A program made the position numbers and the translations under genes. From Rebecca billardiae RCC1528 (Eukaryota > Haptophyta), in assembly GCA_965240325.2 (NCBI GenBank), contig OZ251223.1, positions 3,844,001 through 3,908,000 on the forward strand: 64,000 bases of DNA, in the 5' to 3' direction. Shown piece by piece: positions 1-9,817 of this stretch. The notes below the pieces were generated by a model that worked only from the letters and a program-made list of their open reading frames with translations, was not told the DNA's origin and did no database searches. Position 1 is the stretch's first letter. Every line of letters begins with the position of its first letter.

Positions 1-255
1 CACGCTGCCTTCGCAGTAGTACCACAGCTGCATGCCTCCCTCTGACCCCTTGGGCTTGCCCCACTTCGCGCTCGCGAATCGCGCGAGCCCGGCCTCGGCA
101 TCAGCCATCTGCTGCTTGAGGTCGCCCATGCGAGCCGGCGTGAGCGTCTTGGCGAGTCGTGGCTCAGTGAGCACATCCGCGACACGACCGCGCTTGATCA
201 TCTCCTCGGCATGGCCTGCCTCGGCCTTGTTCGGCCGCTGCGTCGCGCGTAGCAT
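1..255 (-). CDS. Hypothetical protein, N-terminal part only (runs off left edge)
   Basis: An open frame on the minus strand starts at an ATG at 255-253 and stays open for 85 codons to base 1, so only the N-terminus is visible. It begins MLRATQRPNKAEAGH and is rich in Ala, Lys, Arg and Glu. The composition looks protein-like rather than random: charged helical segments, then a segment with Trp, two Tyr and a Cys near the edge (MQLWYYCEGSV). No family is recognised. It lies head to head with the PNKP-like gene, and the gap between the two starts would be a shared promoter. The frame remains open upstream of this ATG without another ATG nearby. The main doubt is that the rest of the gene is outside the window. 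Confidence 0.5.
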   Translation of the reverse strand, partial: MLRATQRPNKAEAGHAEEMIKRGRVADVLTEPRLAKTLTPARMGDLKQQMADAEAGLARFASAKWGKPKGSEGGMQLWYYCEGSV

Positions 256-442
256 CGTCACGGGGCCATGTACTCCCGCGGGGCCTCGACGACGCCGCGC
301 CCTGCCGCGCTCCGGCGGCGCTGCATTTTTGCATGAGAGTTCCGCGATGATTTTTCAGTTTTCACGCGCAGTCCGGCTTGCTCAGGCGGAAGTCAGAGCA
401 GCCGCTCTGCACAGGCTTGGGCAGGTCCACCGTTGCGAACTC
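256..442. promoter_or_regulatory. Divergent intergenic region between the left-edge gene and the PNKP-like gene
   Basis: This is the gap between the two proposed start codons on opposite strands. It is GC-rich apart from a T-rich patch near 350-362. No TATA box is evident. The size depends on which in-frame ATG the PNKP-like gene uses. Confidence 0.3.
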
Positions 443-1288
443 ATGGTCCGCTCGCCCGCGCGGTCTTTGCTCCCGCTCGTACTACTGGCGTTGTCGCGCG
501 TCACGCCTGGCATGGCGCTGAAGCGCGCGTTTGGCATGGCGCTCGCCGTGAGTGACGACGACGGTGCTCGCACGTCCAAGCGCGCGAGCTCCGCTTCGAC
601 TCTCCTGCGCAGTGTCCCGGTGCCCAGCGGCTGGCACGTCATCGGCGGATCGCTGCTCGTCCGCGATCACCACGGCGCTGACGCTCACACACGTGATGGC
701 ATGGCCGTCGCGGCGTTTGACTTTGATGGCTGCCTCGTGCCCTCGCCATTTGGTGGTGCCGGGAAGCGCGATGACTTCGCGAATGTGCCCAGCGTCCTGC
801 GCCAGCTGCACGCCGACGGGTACCGACTTGCTGTCGTGACCAACGAAAGCATGGACCGGTTCCAGAAAGCTGAAGCCATAGCCAAGTGCATGCAGAAGAA
901 GTGCGAGCGCCTCGACACGTTCGTGCAAGAGGTGGACGTTCCGATGCTCCTTCTGTGCGCCACAGCCAAGGATGAGTACCGCAAGCCCAGCACGAAGGCA
1001 TGGGGCGCGCTTGCGAGCCACGACGGCGCCGAGCCCGACATGAAGTGCAGCTTCTTCGTCGGGGACGCCGCTGGGCGGAAGGCTGCCACGGGGCGCAAGC
1101 GGGACTTCTCCGATTCAGATCTCAGGTTTGCAGAGGCGCTCGGCCTCACTTTCTTCACAGAGACGGACTTTTTCAAGGATGGCAAGCGGCCCTCGAGATC
1201 GCCGCCGCAGGCGCCGCCGCCGAAAACGAGTCACATCCCCGGGCAGGCTGAGGCGCCTCCATCTGTCGATCTGACTGGTGACGACTGA
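443..1288 (+). CDS. PNKP: PNKP-type polynucleotide 3'-phosphatase (phosphatase domain only)
   Basis: Predicted 281 aa. The C-terminal two thirds matches the 3'-phosphatase (HAD) domain of polynucleotide kinase 3'-phosphatase. The nucleophile motif is AAFDFDGCL, followed by a VVTNE segment, a YRKPSTKAWG segment, then FFVGDAAGRK and DFSDSDLRFAEALGL. These are the conserved HAD motifs of this family, which removes 3'-phosphates from DNA ends during strand-break repair, normally in the nucleus. There is no P-loop kinase domain after the phosphatase, so it resembles phosphatase-only enzymes such as yeast Tpp1. The short C-terminal tail is Pro- and acid-rich. The start is uncertain: in-frame ATGs lie at 344, 443, 512 and 536. 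The frame remains open upstream to 32, but that overlaps the divergent gene. Confidence 0.82.
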   Translation: MVRSPARSLLPLVLLALSRVTPGMALKRAFGMALAVSDDDGARTSKRASSASTLLRSVPVPSGWHVIGGSLLVRDHHGADAHTRDGMAVAAFDFDGCLVPSPFGGAGKRDDFANVPSVLRQLHADGYRLAVVTNESMDRFQKAEAIAKCMQKKCERLDTFVQEVDVPMLLLCATAKDEYRKPSTKAWGALASHDGAEPDMKCSFFVGDAAGRKAATGRKRDFSDSDLRFAEALGLTFFTETDFFKDGKRPSRSPPQAPPPKTSHIPGQAEAPPSVDLTGDD

Positions 1289-1419
1289 GTCTGTCAGCAT
1301 GAGTTTCCTGACGCCGGCCTGCTGTCGTTGTCTGACCCGAGCCCGGCGACTGACGAGCACTACTACATATACTGCTACTGTCGTAGCAGTAGTGTCTATC
1401 ACTGTCTAAGACTCAGCGC

Positions 1420-1482
<63 letters not shown>

Positions 1483-1774
1483 CTACACTAACACTGACTG
1501 CAGACGACCGCAGTGCAGAGTGCTGTCGCGTGTCTGTCGTGAAGTCGTGAATTAACACTGCTACTACGACATGTAATACTACATGATGACGCGGTCACGC
1601 GCATCACGGGCATCGGCCCGAGTGAGGGCCGAGTGACGCCGCCGGTGTCACGGCCTCACGGTACGGTGCGGCCGAACTACTTATACTACCGAACGCGCGT
1701 CATCCTCTGCTAGCTTTATTAAAGTTATATACAGTATAGCAACACTGCTGATGAGTCGACAACGAGTGCTGTCA
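1289..1774. other. Convergent intergenic region
   Basis: It separates the 3' ends of the PNKP-like gene and the armadillo gene. It contains a long TA tract and moderately AT-rich sequence. I see no coding signal. Confidence 0.5.
1422..1480. repeat. (TA)n microsatellite
   Basis: About 59 bp of uninterrupted AT dinucleotide repeat. Confidence 0.95.
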
Positions 1775-4700
1775 TCATACGAAGGCCTGCTTGATGCCGC
1801 CGCGACCGCCAGCACGCCCGCGGCCAGGGTCCTGCTGATGACTCCGGTCGCTGCCGGAGCCTGCAACACCATTGCTGCCGTCGCCCCCGCCGGCGGCGGC
1901 GGCAGAGATGGCCGAGCCGAGCGTGCCGCGCTCGGCCAGCAGCGAGGCCGCCTTCTGCGTCACCAGCTCGGGCATGTCACTCTGCGCGAGCGCTTGCAGG
2001 ACGCGCTCGCTGCCGCGCGCGAGCATCAGCGCCTGTGTCGTCGGCTGGTCGCACAGCTGCAGGAAGCACTCGGCTGCCGGCTGGCGCGCGATCGCGTCCG
2101 ACTCTGCGCGCGACTCGCAGAGCGCGGCCAGGCTGTCGAGCGCGGCGTCCGCGGCCTCCGCCTCGAGCAGCTCGCTCGCCGCCGTCGCGTTGTTGAGCAG
2201 CAGGTTGAGGACGAGGAAGCAGCACGCCGCGGCCGCCTGCGCGCTCGCGCGCGGCAGAGCGGGCGGCGCCGCCGGGCGCGCGCGCCGGTGCGAAGCGCTG
2301 AGCGGGCTGGCGAGGGGCGCGCGCGCGCGGCGGCCATCTCGCGCGCGCGCACCTCTCCCCGCTCGGCAGGCTCGAGCGCGCCCAGCTCGTGCGCGAGGCA
2401 GTGTGCGACCAGCCCCGCGCCGCCCGCTGCGATCGCCTGCGCCCGCCGCACGCGCGCGCACGGACGGGCGGCGCGTCGGGCGGCGTGGTGCGCGTGCGCG
2501 CACACACCACGTGCGCGTGCGCGCGTGCGCGCGCACGCCGGGCGCGCCGCCGCTGCCGCGCGCGCGCGCTGCGCGCGCACCTCCTCCTGCGTCGCCCTGT
2601 CGCGCGAGGTGGTGAGGTTGAGCAGCGCGTGCACCGCGTGCACGCGCACCTCCGCGCGCAGCGGGCGCGCGGGCTGCAGCGCGCCGAGCAGCGCGCGCAG
2701 CCCGCCCGCGCGGCGCACCGCGGCGGCGGCGGGCGCGTGCGTGTACACCAGCCCGTTGAGCACCGGCAGGAGCTGGCCCAGCTCCGCGCTCACCCCGCGC
2801 ACCGCCTCCGCCTCCGCGCCGCCCCCGTCCAGCCGCTCGAGCGCCCGCCGCAGCTGGTGCACGAGCGCGGCCGCGCCCGCCTCCTCGAGCGCGACCAGCG
2901 CTACAAACGCGGACTTGGAGAGTTCGTCGTCGTCGTCGTCGGTGATGAGCGAGACGAGCGTGGCGGGCGCGCCGTGCTCCACCGCGAGCCGCGCGTTCGG
3001 CCCGTGCCCCTTCACCACGTTGGACAGGCAGAAGCTCGCGGTCGCGTGCAGCGACTCGACCGGGCCGCCGAGCAGCTCCAGTAGCAGTTGCACGCCGCCC
3101 GCGCGCCCGACCGCGTCCTGCACGCGCGCGCACTCGTACGCGAGGTTGACGAGCGCCATCAGCGCGTACGCGCTGAGCTCGATGGGCGCGGTGGACGCGC
3201 TCGCGCTCGCCGCCGCGCTCGCGCCGATCGCCATCGCCGGCGGCATCGCGGGCGCGCCGAACACGGGGATGGCGCTCGAGTCGGCGCCGGCCGCGCCGCC
3301 GGCGGCGGGCGCGCGCGCCGCGCCGCCGCCGTTGCGCGCGGCGGCGGCGGCGGCGGCGGCGGGGAGCTGCGAGCGCGCGCGCCTGAGGATCGCGAGCAGC
3401 GCGCTCACCGCCGCGTCGTCGTCCGCGAGCGCCGCCTGCGTGCGCTTGTTGTTCCACGTCAGGTGCGAGACGAAGAGGCACGCGGACATGCGCACGCGCA
3501 GCGCCACGGCCGCGGCCGCCGCCTCCGAGCCGGGCGGCGGCGCGCCCTCGGCTGGCGCGCGGACCGCGCTGGCCTCGACGAGGAGCAGCGTGACCACGCG
3601 GCGGAGCAGCTGCGCGTCCGAGCCCAGCTGCGCCTGCGCCGCGTGGTTCGTGTCCACCAGGTTGATCAGCAGCTCGAGCGCGGACGCGGTCACGTCGGAC
3701 ACCTCGTCGCGCAGCACGAGCGCGCTGCACGGCCGCAGCACGCCCAGCTGCAGCGCCTCGGCCTGCGAGGCCGGCTGCTTGTAGATCACGTTGTTGAGCG
3801 CGAGGCACGCGAGCTCGGCGGCGCGCGCGAGCGACGAGCGCGCGGCGCTCGGCGGGCCCGCCGAGCGCGCGCGCGGCCGCGGCGGCGCCGTCGCCCCCAC
3901 GCCCGCGCCGCTCGGCGCGTCCGCTCCGGCCGCGGATGCACCTCCGCCGCCCGCCGCCGCGGCCGCGCGCGCCGCCGGCTGCGCCGCGCCGCCGCCCACG
4001 CTCGCGGCGGCGTTCGCGGCGGCGACGTCGGCGGCGCGCCCGCGCAGCCGCACCTTCGACGGCCACAGCGACATCGAGCCGCCAATCGAGTTCGCCACGC
4101 TCATCCCCGCCACGCTGCCCGGCGTGGTCGCGGGCGAGGTGGCGTGTGCGGAGTCCGCCCACGGCCCGGCCTGCTCGGACGCGGGCGAGACGGCCGTAGC
4201 CGCCGAGAGCTGCTGCGCGCTCGCGTCGGCGAGCTGCGTGCAGATGGGCGGCGGCCGGCGCGGCTCGAGCAGGATGTGCCCGTCCGGCTCCGCCGCCGCG
4301 CGCGCGCGCGGCGCGCAGCACGCCTCCGCCAGGTACACGAGCAGCTCGACGAGCGCAGGCAGCCCGCCCACCTCGCGCACGTACACCTGGTTGCGCGGCG
4401 CGCCGGTCACGACGTGGCACAGCAGGTCGAGGGTGGGGTCGAGGACGCGGAGCGGCATCTCGGAGGGGAAGGTCTGCAGCGTCTTGAGCACCGCCTTCAG
4501 CGCGCCCTCGTCGCGCAGCTCGTGCCGGCACGCCGGGTGCGCGTGCGCGAGCATCGCGAGCAGCTGCAGCGCGCGCACCTGAATGTCCGCGTTGTAGTCG
4601 AGCGCGCACTCGCGCAGCACCGCCACGCCGTGCTTGCGCAGGAAGAGCGCCTGCGTGCGGCGCGAGCCGGCGAGGACGACGGAGGTGGCCTGGCACGCGG

Positions 4701-6176
4701 CGGTGAGCACCGTCTCGTCCACGTTGCCCAGGCAGCGCAGCAGCATCTCCACGCTCAACGCGCCGTGCATGTGCACGAACAAATAGTGCGCCTCCGTGCA
4801 GTGCCGCACGAGCCGGCGCGAGTTGCCGAGCGCCTCCGCCACCACCTCCGTGTGCTGGTGGTTGTGCCGGATGTCGAGGAGCTGGTCGAGGATGAGGTGG
4901 TGCAGCGTGACGAAGTCGGAGAGCGGGCACACCCGCGCGAGCGCCGAGCCGCCCTCCCCGCCCAGCGCCGGCACCACCTTCTCCTGCGCGGTGCGCGCGA
5001 CCGCCTCGATCGCCGGCTGATTGTCGAGCTGCGCGCACAGCACAAGGAGCAGCGACGCCAGGTACGACGCGGGCAGCCGCGCGCGGTGGCTGCGCGACTG
5101 CGTGGACCACGAGTACCAGACGAAGATGTGCGCGAGCAGCGTCTCCAGCGCCGCGTGCTCCACCACCACCTGCTGGTTCTGCCCGTTGCACCACGCCATC
5201 GAGTTGAGCGCGAGCAGCAGCTGCTCGGTCACGATCGGCGGCACGCGCGAGCCCGCGCGCGCGCCGCCCGCGCCGTCGCCGTTCGCGGCGGCGTCGGGCG
5301 GGCCGTGGCTGGCGACGGCGGTGCGCGCGCTGGCGAGCAGCATCTCGAGCAGCCCCGCCGCCGCGCACGCCTCCTGCGCCTGCGGCAGCATCGAGCACAG
5401 GTTGATCACCAGCTCGAAGAGGCTGCACGCCAGCCGCGCGCGCGCGGGCTCGAGCTCGTCCAGCAGAGGCGCCGACGCGGCGGGCTCGGCGGCCGCGGGC
5501 GCGGCGGCGCCGAGGCAGGCGGCGATCGCGATCGCGAGCGCGTCGCACCCGCCCGCGTCCAGCGTCTGCTGGCACGCGCGGCTCGAGTGGAATGTCAGGC
5601 AGCAGAGCGCGTTGGTCGCCGGCTCGATCAGCCGCTCGCGGCCCTCGCTGCCGTACTCGGCCGCGCGGCGCAGGAGGGAGAGCAGCAGCGGGATGCCGTT
5701 CGGCTGCTTGAGGAAGACCTTGTGGCTCGCCGTCACGCTGCACAGCAGGCACTCCTGCGCGGCGGCGCCGACGTGCCGGGCGAGCGCATGTCGCGCGCGC
5801 GTCGCGCGCCGCGGCGCGCGGTTGAGCGCGGCCTCGATCGAAAGCACAGGCGCGTGCGCGCGCTCGCGCGCGCGCGCGCCGGCGGGAGCGCGCGCACCAG
5901 GAGCCAGACGATGTCGAAGAGGACGGCCTCCTCTGTCGAGCCTCGCGCGGCCGCGTCGCCCACCTCCTCGAGCACCTCGACGAGCGTGCGCATGGTGGGC
6001 GCCTTCTTCGAGCCGATCGACTCGAGCTCCTCGGCGGACGAGGCGCCCTCGCAGAACAGGCGCAGCCGGGCGAGCGCGTCCCAGCGGTCGGCGCGCGACT
6101 TGTCGGCGATGGCGTTGAGCACAACCTTCACCTTGCTCAGCACCCGCGCCTCGGCGGGCGACTGCGGGCCCGGCAT
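1775..6176 (-). CDS. Large armadillo-repeat protein (4 exons)
   Basis: Predicted 1332 aa, starting MPGPQSPAEARVLSKVKV. Exons on the minus strand are 6176-5898, 5754-2581, 2436-2353 and 2236-1775. All junctions are phase 0 with GTGCGC donors and CAG acceptors, and the two small 3' exons each add coherent helical sequence. The protein is a long series of armadillo/HEAT-like helical repeats, for example ALNSMAWCNGQNQQVVVEH and FCLSNVVKGHGPNARLAVEH. They are interrupted near the middle by a Pro/Ala/Gly-rich linker (around residues 600-750). The third exon encodes AIAAGGAGLVAHCLAHELGA, a typical repeat fragment. Such proteins are scaffolds, but I cannot assign a specific orthologue. It is divergent from the flagellar gene CFAP44, which makes a ciliary role possible but unproven. 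Confidence 0.82.
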
Positions 6177-6416
6177 GGCTGCACGCTTGGTTGACGGCGC
6201 CGCCTCTCCGACCCGCTCAGCGGCCGCTTGAGAGCTTGAGCGGGCAGTTGCAAGCCTACAGTCTTGGGCCAAGGGCCTTGGTTGGGCCAAGTGCGTTGAG
6301 CCGCCATCGTGGCGTGTTTGAGCTGTAGCATCTCGCCGTTATCGCCGGGCGCTGCCGCAAGCAGGCAGGCCCTCACCGCGTGCCGTCCGGGCGCGCGCCT
6401 GGCAGCTGCGGGCACC
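6177..6416. promoter_or_regulatory. Putative bidirectional promoter, armadillo gene / CFAP44
   Basis: A 240-bp gap lies between two divergent ATGs. It contains the repeated palindrome-like words CTTGGGCCAAGGGCC and TTGGTTGGGCCAAG around 6262-6292. These may be factor binding sites, but this is inferred from repetition only. Confidence 0.45.
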
Positions 6417-9400
6417 ATGTCGCAGCCAGAGTCGTGGATGGTGCAGGATGAGATGTGCGTGCCGCCCTCGCGCGCCACGGCGCGCGCCGCGGCGAGCCTG
6501 CGCGCACCGCGCGGGCGCGCACCGCGCTCGGCGCGGCCGCCCCCGACCGACCGACTGCGCTCGCCACCGTGGCTGGGGTTGCGCGCAGGCTGAGCGCGGG
6601 ATGCTCCAAGACGGGGCTGCAGTACGTGGATGAGAAGACCCTGATGCTCATCAGCGGCGCGTGCCTCAAGCTCGGCTCGGACGTGGCCCTGGGCGCGCCG
6701 GCGCAGTTCCTCACGTGCGAGACGCCGCACGGCATCTCCTGCGCGGCGGCCAACTGGCGGATGAACGTCCTCGCGTACGCGGAGAAGTCGCTGAACCCAG
6801 CGATCTACGTGTACGAGCACCCGAGCCTCGAGCTGCTCGCCAAGCTCGACGGTGGGTCGCGCGCGCGCGGGCGCGCGCGCAGCGGCGACGAGTGCGCCGC
6901 GCGCAGCGCTGACCGCCCGCGCGCGCGTGGTGCGCGCGGTGTGCTCGCCACGTCGCGCAGGCGGCGCGGAGATCGAGGTGAGCGCGCTGAGCTTCGCGCG
7001 CAACAAGACCTGGCTCGCCTCGCTCGGCGCCGAGCCCGACCTCGCGTTCGTCGTGTGGGACTACAGCACGGGCGCGCAGGTGGCGCGCAGCAAGGCGCAG
7101 GCCGCGTGCGTGTCGCTCACGCTCGACCCGCAGTCGCCCCTCAACGCGGCGACGATGACGGTCGGCGGCGTGCTCTCGATGTGGCAGCTCCGCCCGGTGC
7201 ACGGCTCGCACAACGTCTCCACCGTCGACATCATGCCCGCGCTCGACGACGAGGAGGAGGACGCCGAGCGCGGCATGCTCGCCGGCGGCGCGGACGAGTC
7301 GGGCGGCGGCGCGCGCTTCACGTCGCTCTGCTGGGCGAGCGGCTCGCTGCTGTACGCGGCGGGCAGCACGGGCACGCTGCAGTGCTTCGAGGCGCCCGGC
7401 GGCGTCGAGCGCACCGAGCGGCGCGCGCAGCTGCCCGCCGCGCCCACCGCCCTCGTCGCGCTGCGCGGGCACATCGTCGCCGCGTGCGGCCACGAGGTCG
7501 TGTGGGTCGAGCTCGAGAGCGCGGCCGTGTGCTTCGCCGTCCACATCGGCGTGGGGATCCGCGCGCTGGCGCTCTCGCCGCCGTGCGTCTCGCTGATCGC
7601 GGAGTGCGACGACGCGACGACGCGCAAGCTCGTCCTCGCGCGCCCCGAGCTCATCCCCAGCACGCCCGAAGACGCGCTCGACGCGGCGGCCGTGCTCGAG
7701 GCGGGCGACCGGCTCGAGGGCTCGGACGAGGCGGTGAGCATCGTCGAGATCGGCGCGGGGCACGCCGGCGCGATCAGCGGGATGGGCGTGCTGCCCGCGC
7801 CGGACCCGGAGGCGGCGGACGGCCCGCCGCCGTGCCTGATCACCTGCGGCGACGACGGCTGCGTCCGCGCGTGGGACTTCGCCGCGCTCGAGCAGCTGCA
7901 GGTGATCCGGCCGCCGGGCGACACCAAGCCGAGCGCGCTCGCCGTGTGCCGGCTGACGGCGCTCGTCGCGGTCGGCTCGTCGGGCGGCGCGGTGCGGCTG
8001 CTGCGCCGGATGCCGTCGGGCGTGCTCGTGCTCGTGCTCGTCAAGCGCTTCGCCGACAGCCCCGTCGTCGCCGTCGCCTTCGACGCCGAGGGCGCGCGGC
8101 TGGCGGTCGTGCACGCGAACGGCACGGTCGCGTTTGTGTGCACGTTTGGAGCCCTGCGCACGCTCGGCGTGGGCGTGGCCGCGGTCGGCTCGCGCCCGCT
8201 CGCCGCCGCGTGGGCCGAGCTGCCCGGGGCGGGCCCGCGGCTGCTCGTCTCCGGCGCGGACCGCACGGTCGTGCGCCTCACCCCGCCCCCGCTCTCCGAG
8301 GACGCGCCCGACGACCTCCGCCTCACCAAGTCGCTGCTGCGACCGCGCTCGACGCTGCTGCCGTCGCGCGCGCGAGCGCTCTCTGCCGCGCCCGTCTCGT
8401 TCGGGCCCGAGTCGGTCTTCGCCGCGTGCGAGGACGGGACGGTGCGCGCGTACGCCGTCGCGCCGGACGAGTACCGCGGCGGCGCGCTCGACGGCGACGA
8501 GGCCGGCGGGCGCGACGCGCCCGGCGCCTCCGAGAGCGGCGGGCACGAGGGCGAGGTGCTCACGACGCACGAGATGGGCGCGAGCGCGCTTGCGGTCGGC
8601 AACGACGGCCGCCACTACGCGTCCGGCTCGGCGTCGGGCGTGGTGCTCGTGCAGGGCGCGACGGTGGACACGCAGGGCGAGTGGGCGATGCGCGCGTTCG
8701 ACTCGGTCCTCGGCGGCTGCGCCGCCGTCGCCCTCTTCGCCGAGGAGGGCTCCGAGAAGACGTCCCTCCTGTTTGGCGGGCAGGACGGCGTGCTGTACAG
8801 CTGCGAGCTGCTCAACCGAGTCGACATCGAGCCGCCGCCCCCGCCGCCGCCCAACGAGCTGGCGGCGCCCGCGCTGGGCGAGGAGGCGAACGTGGCGGAC
8901 GCGGAGGTGCCGCTCGAGCTCGAGACCGTCGTGAGCTCCATCTCCGAGGAGGAGGCCGCGCGCCGCTCCGACGCGCGCGCGGACGGCCTGGCCAAGCTCG
9001 ACAGGATCCGAGCGCAGCTGCACGCGCTGCTGCAGCGCAACGAGGGCGCGGACGAGCTGGAGCGGCTGCCGCCGGACGAGCTGGTGATCGACGAGCAGCT
9101 GCGCGCGGAGCTCGCGCGCGCGGCGGACGCCGAGGCCGACGCGTTCCGCCGCGACGCGCGCCGGCGCAACCTGCGCAAGCTGCTGCTGTGGGAGCGCACG
9201 CAGCAAGAGGTGGTCGCGCCGATGGCCACCAAGGGCGTCGCCATCGAGCCGTTGCCCGTGCCCGATGTCGAGGCGGACGGCGCGGCGCTCGGCGCGACGG
9301 GCGCGAGCGCGGGCGGCGGCGCGGCGGGGCTGAGCACGCGCAAGCCCGGCGGCGCGGCCGAGGCCGCGCCGCTCCCCGCCCCCGTGCACAACTACCCGCT

Positions 9401-9785
9401 GCGCAAGCCGAGCGCGAACACCGAGCGCGCGCGGCGCGCGGTGCGTCTGCTGCGCGAGGTTGAGCTGCGAGAGCGCGCGTGGCTGGCGACCGAGGGGCTG
9501 GCGGACGAGGACCTCGCCGCGGCGGCGTTCGAGGACGCGCCGTCGATCGAGAAGGCCATCGGGCGCGTGCCCGGCGACGACGACCCCGAGCCGGGCGAGG
9601 CCGCCGCGGGCGGCGCCGCCGCGGGCGGCGCGCAGGCCGCCGCGGCGAGCGCGGACGCGGACGACGACGCCGACATTGGCGCGGGCGCCGACGGCGCCGA
9701 CGGCGCCGACGGCGACGCGGACGGCGACGCGATCGCGGCGGAGGGCGGCGGCGCGGCCGGCGCGGCCGGCGCCGCCGGCGGCGGC

Positions 9786-9817
<32 letters not shown>

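Noticed and set aside
1751-3784. Long plus-strand ORF opposite the armadillo gene
   Set aside because: It is Arg/Ala/Ser-rich with no domain, and is a shadow of the well-supported minus-strand exon in GC-rich DNA.
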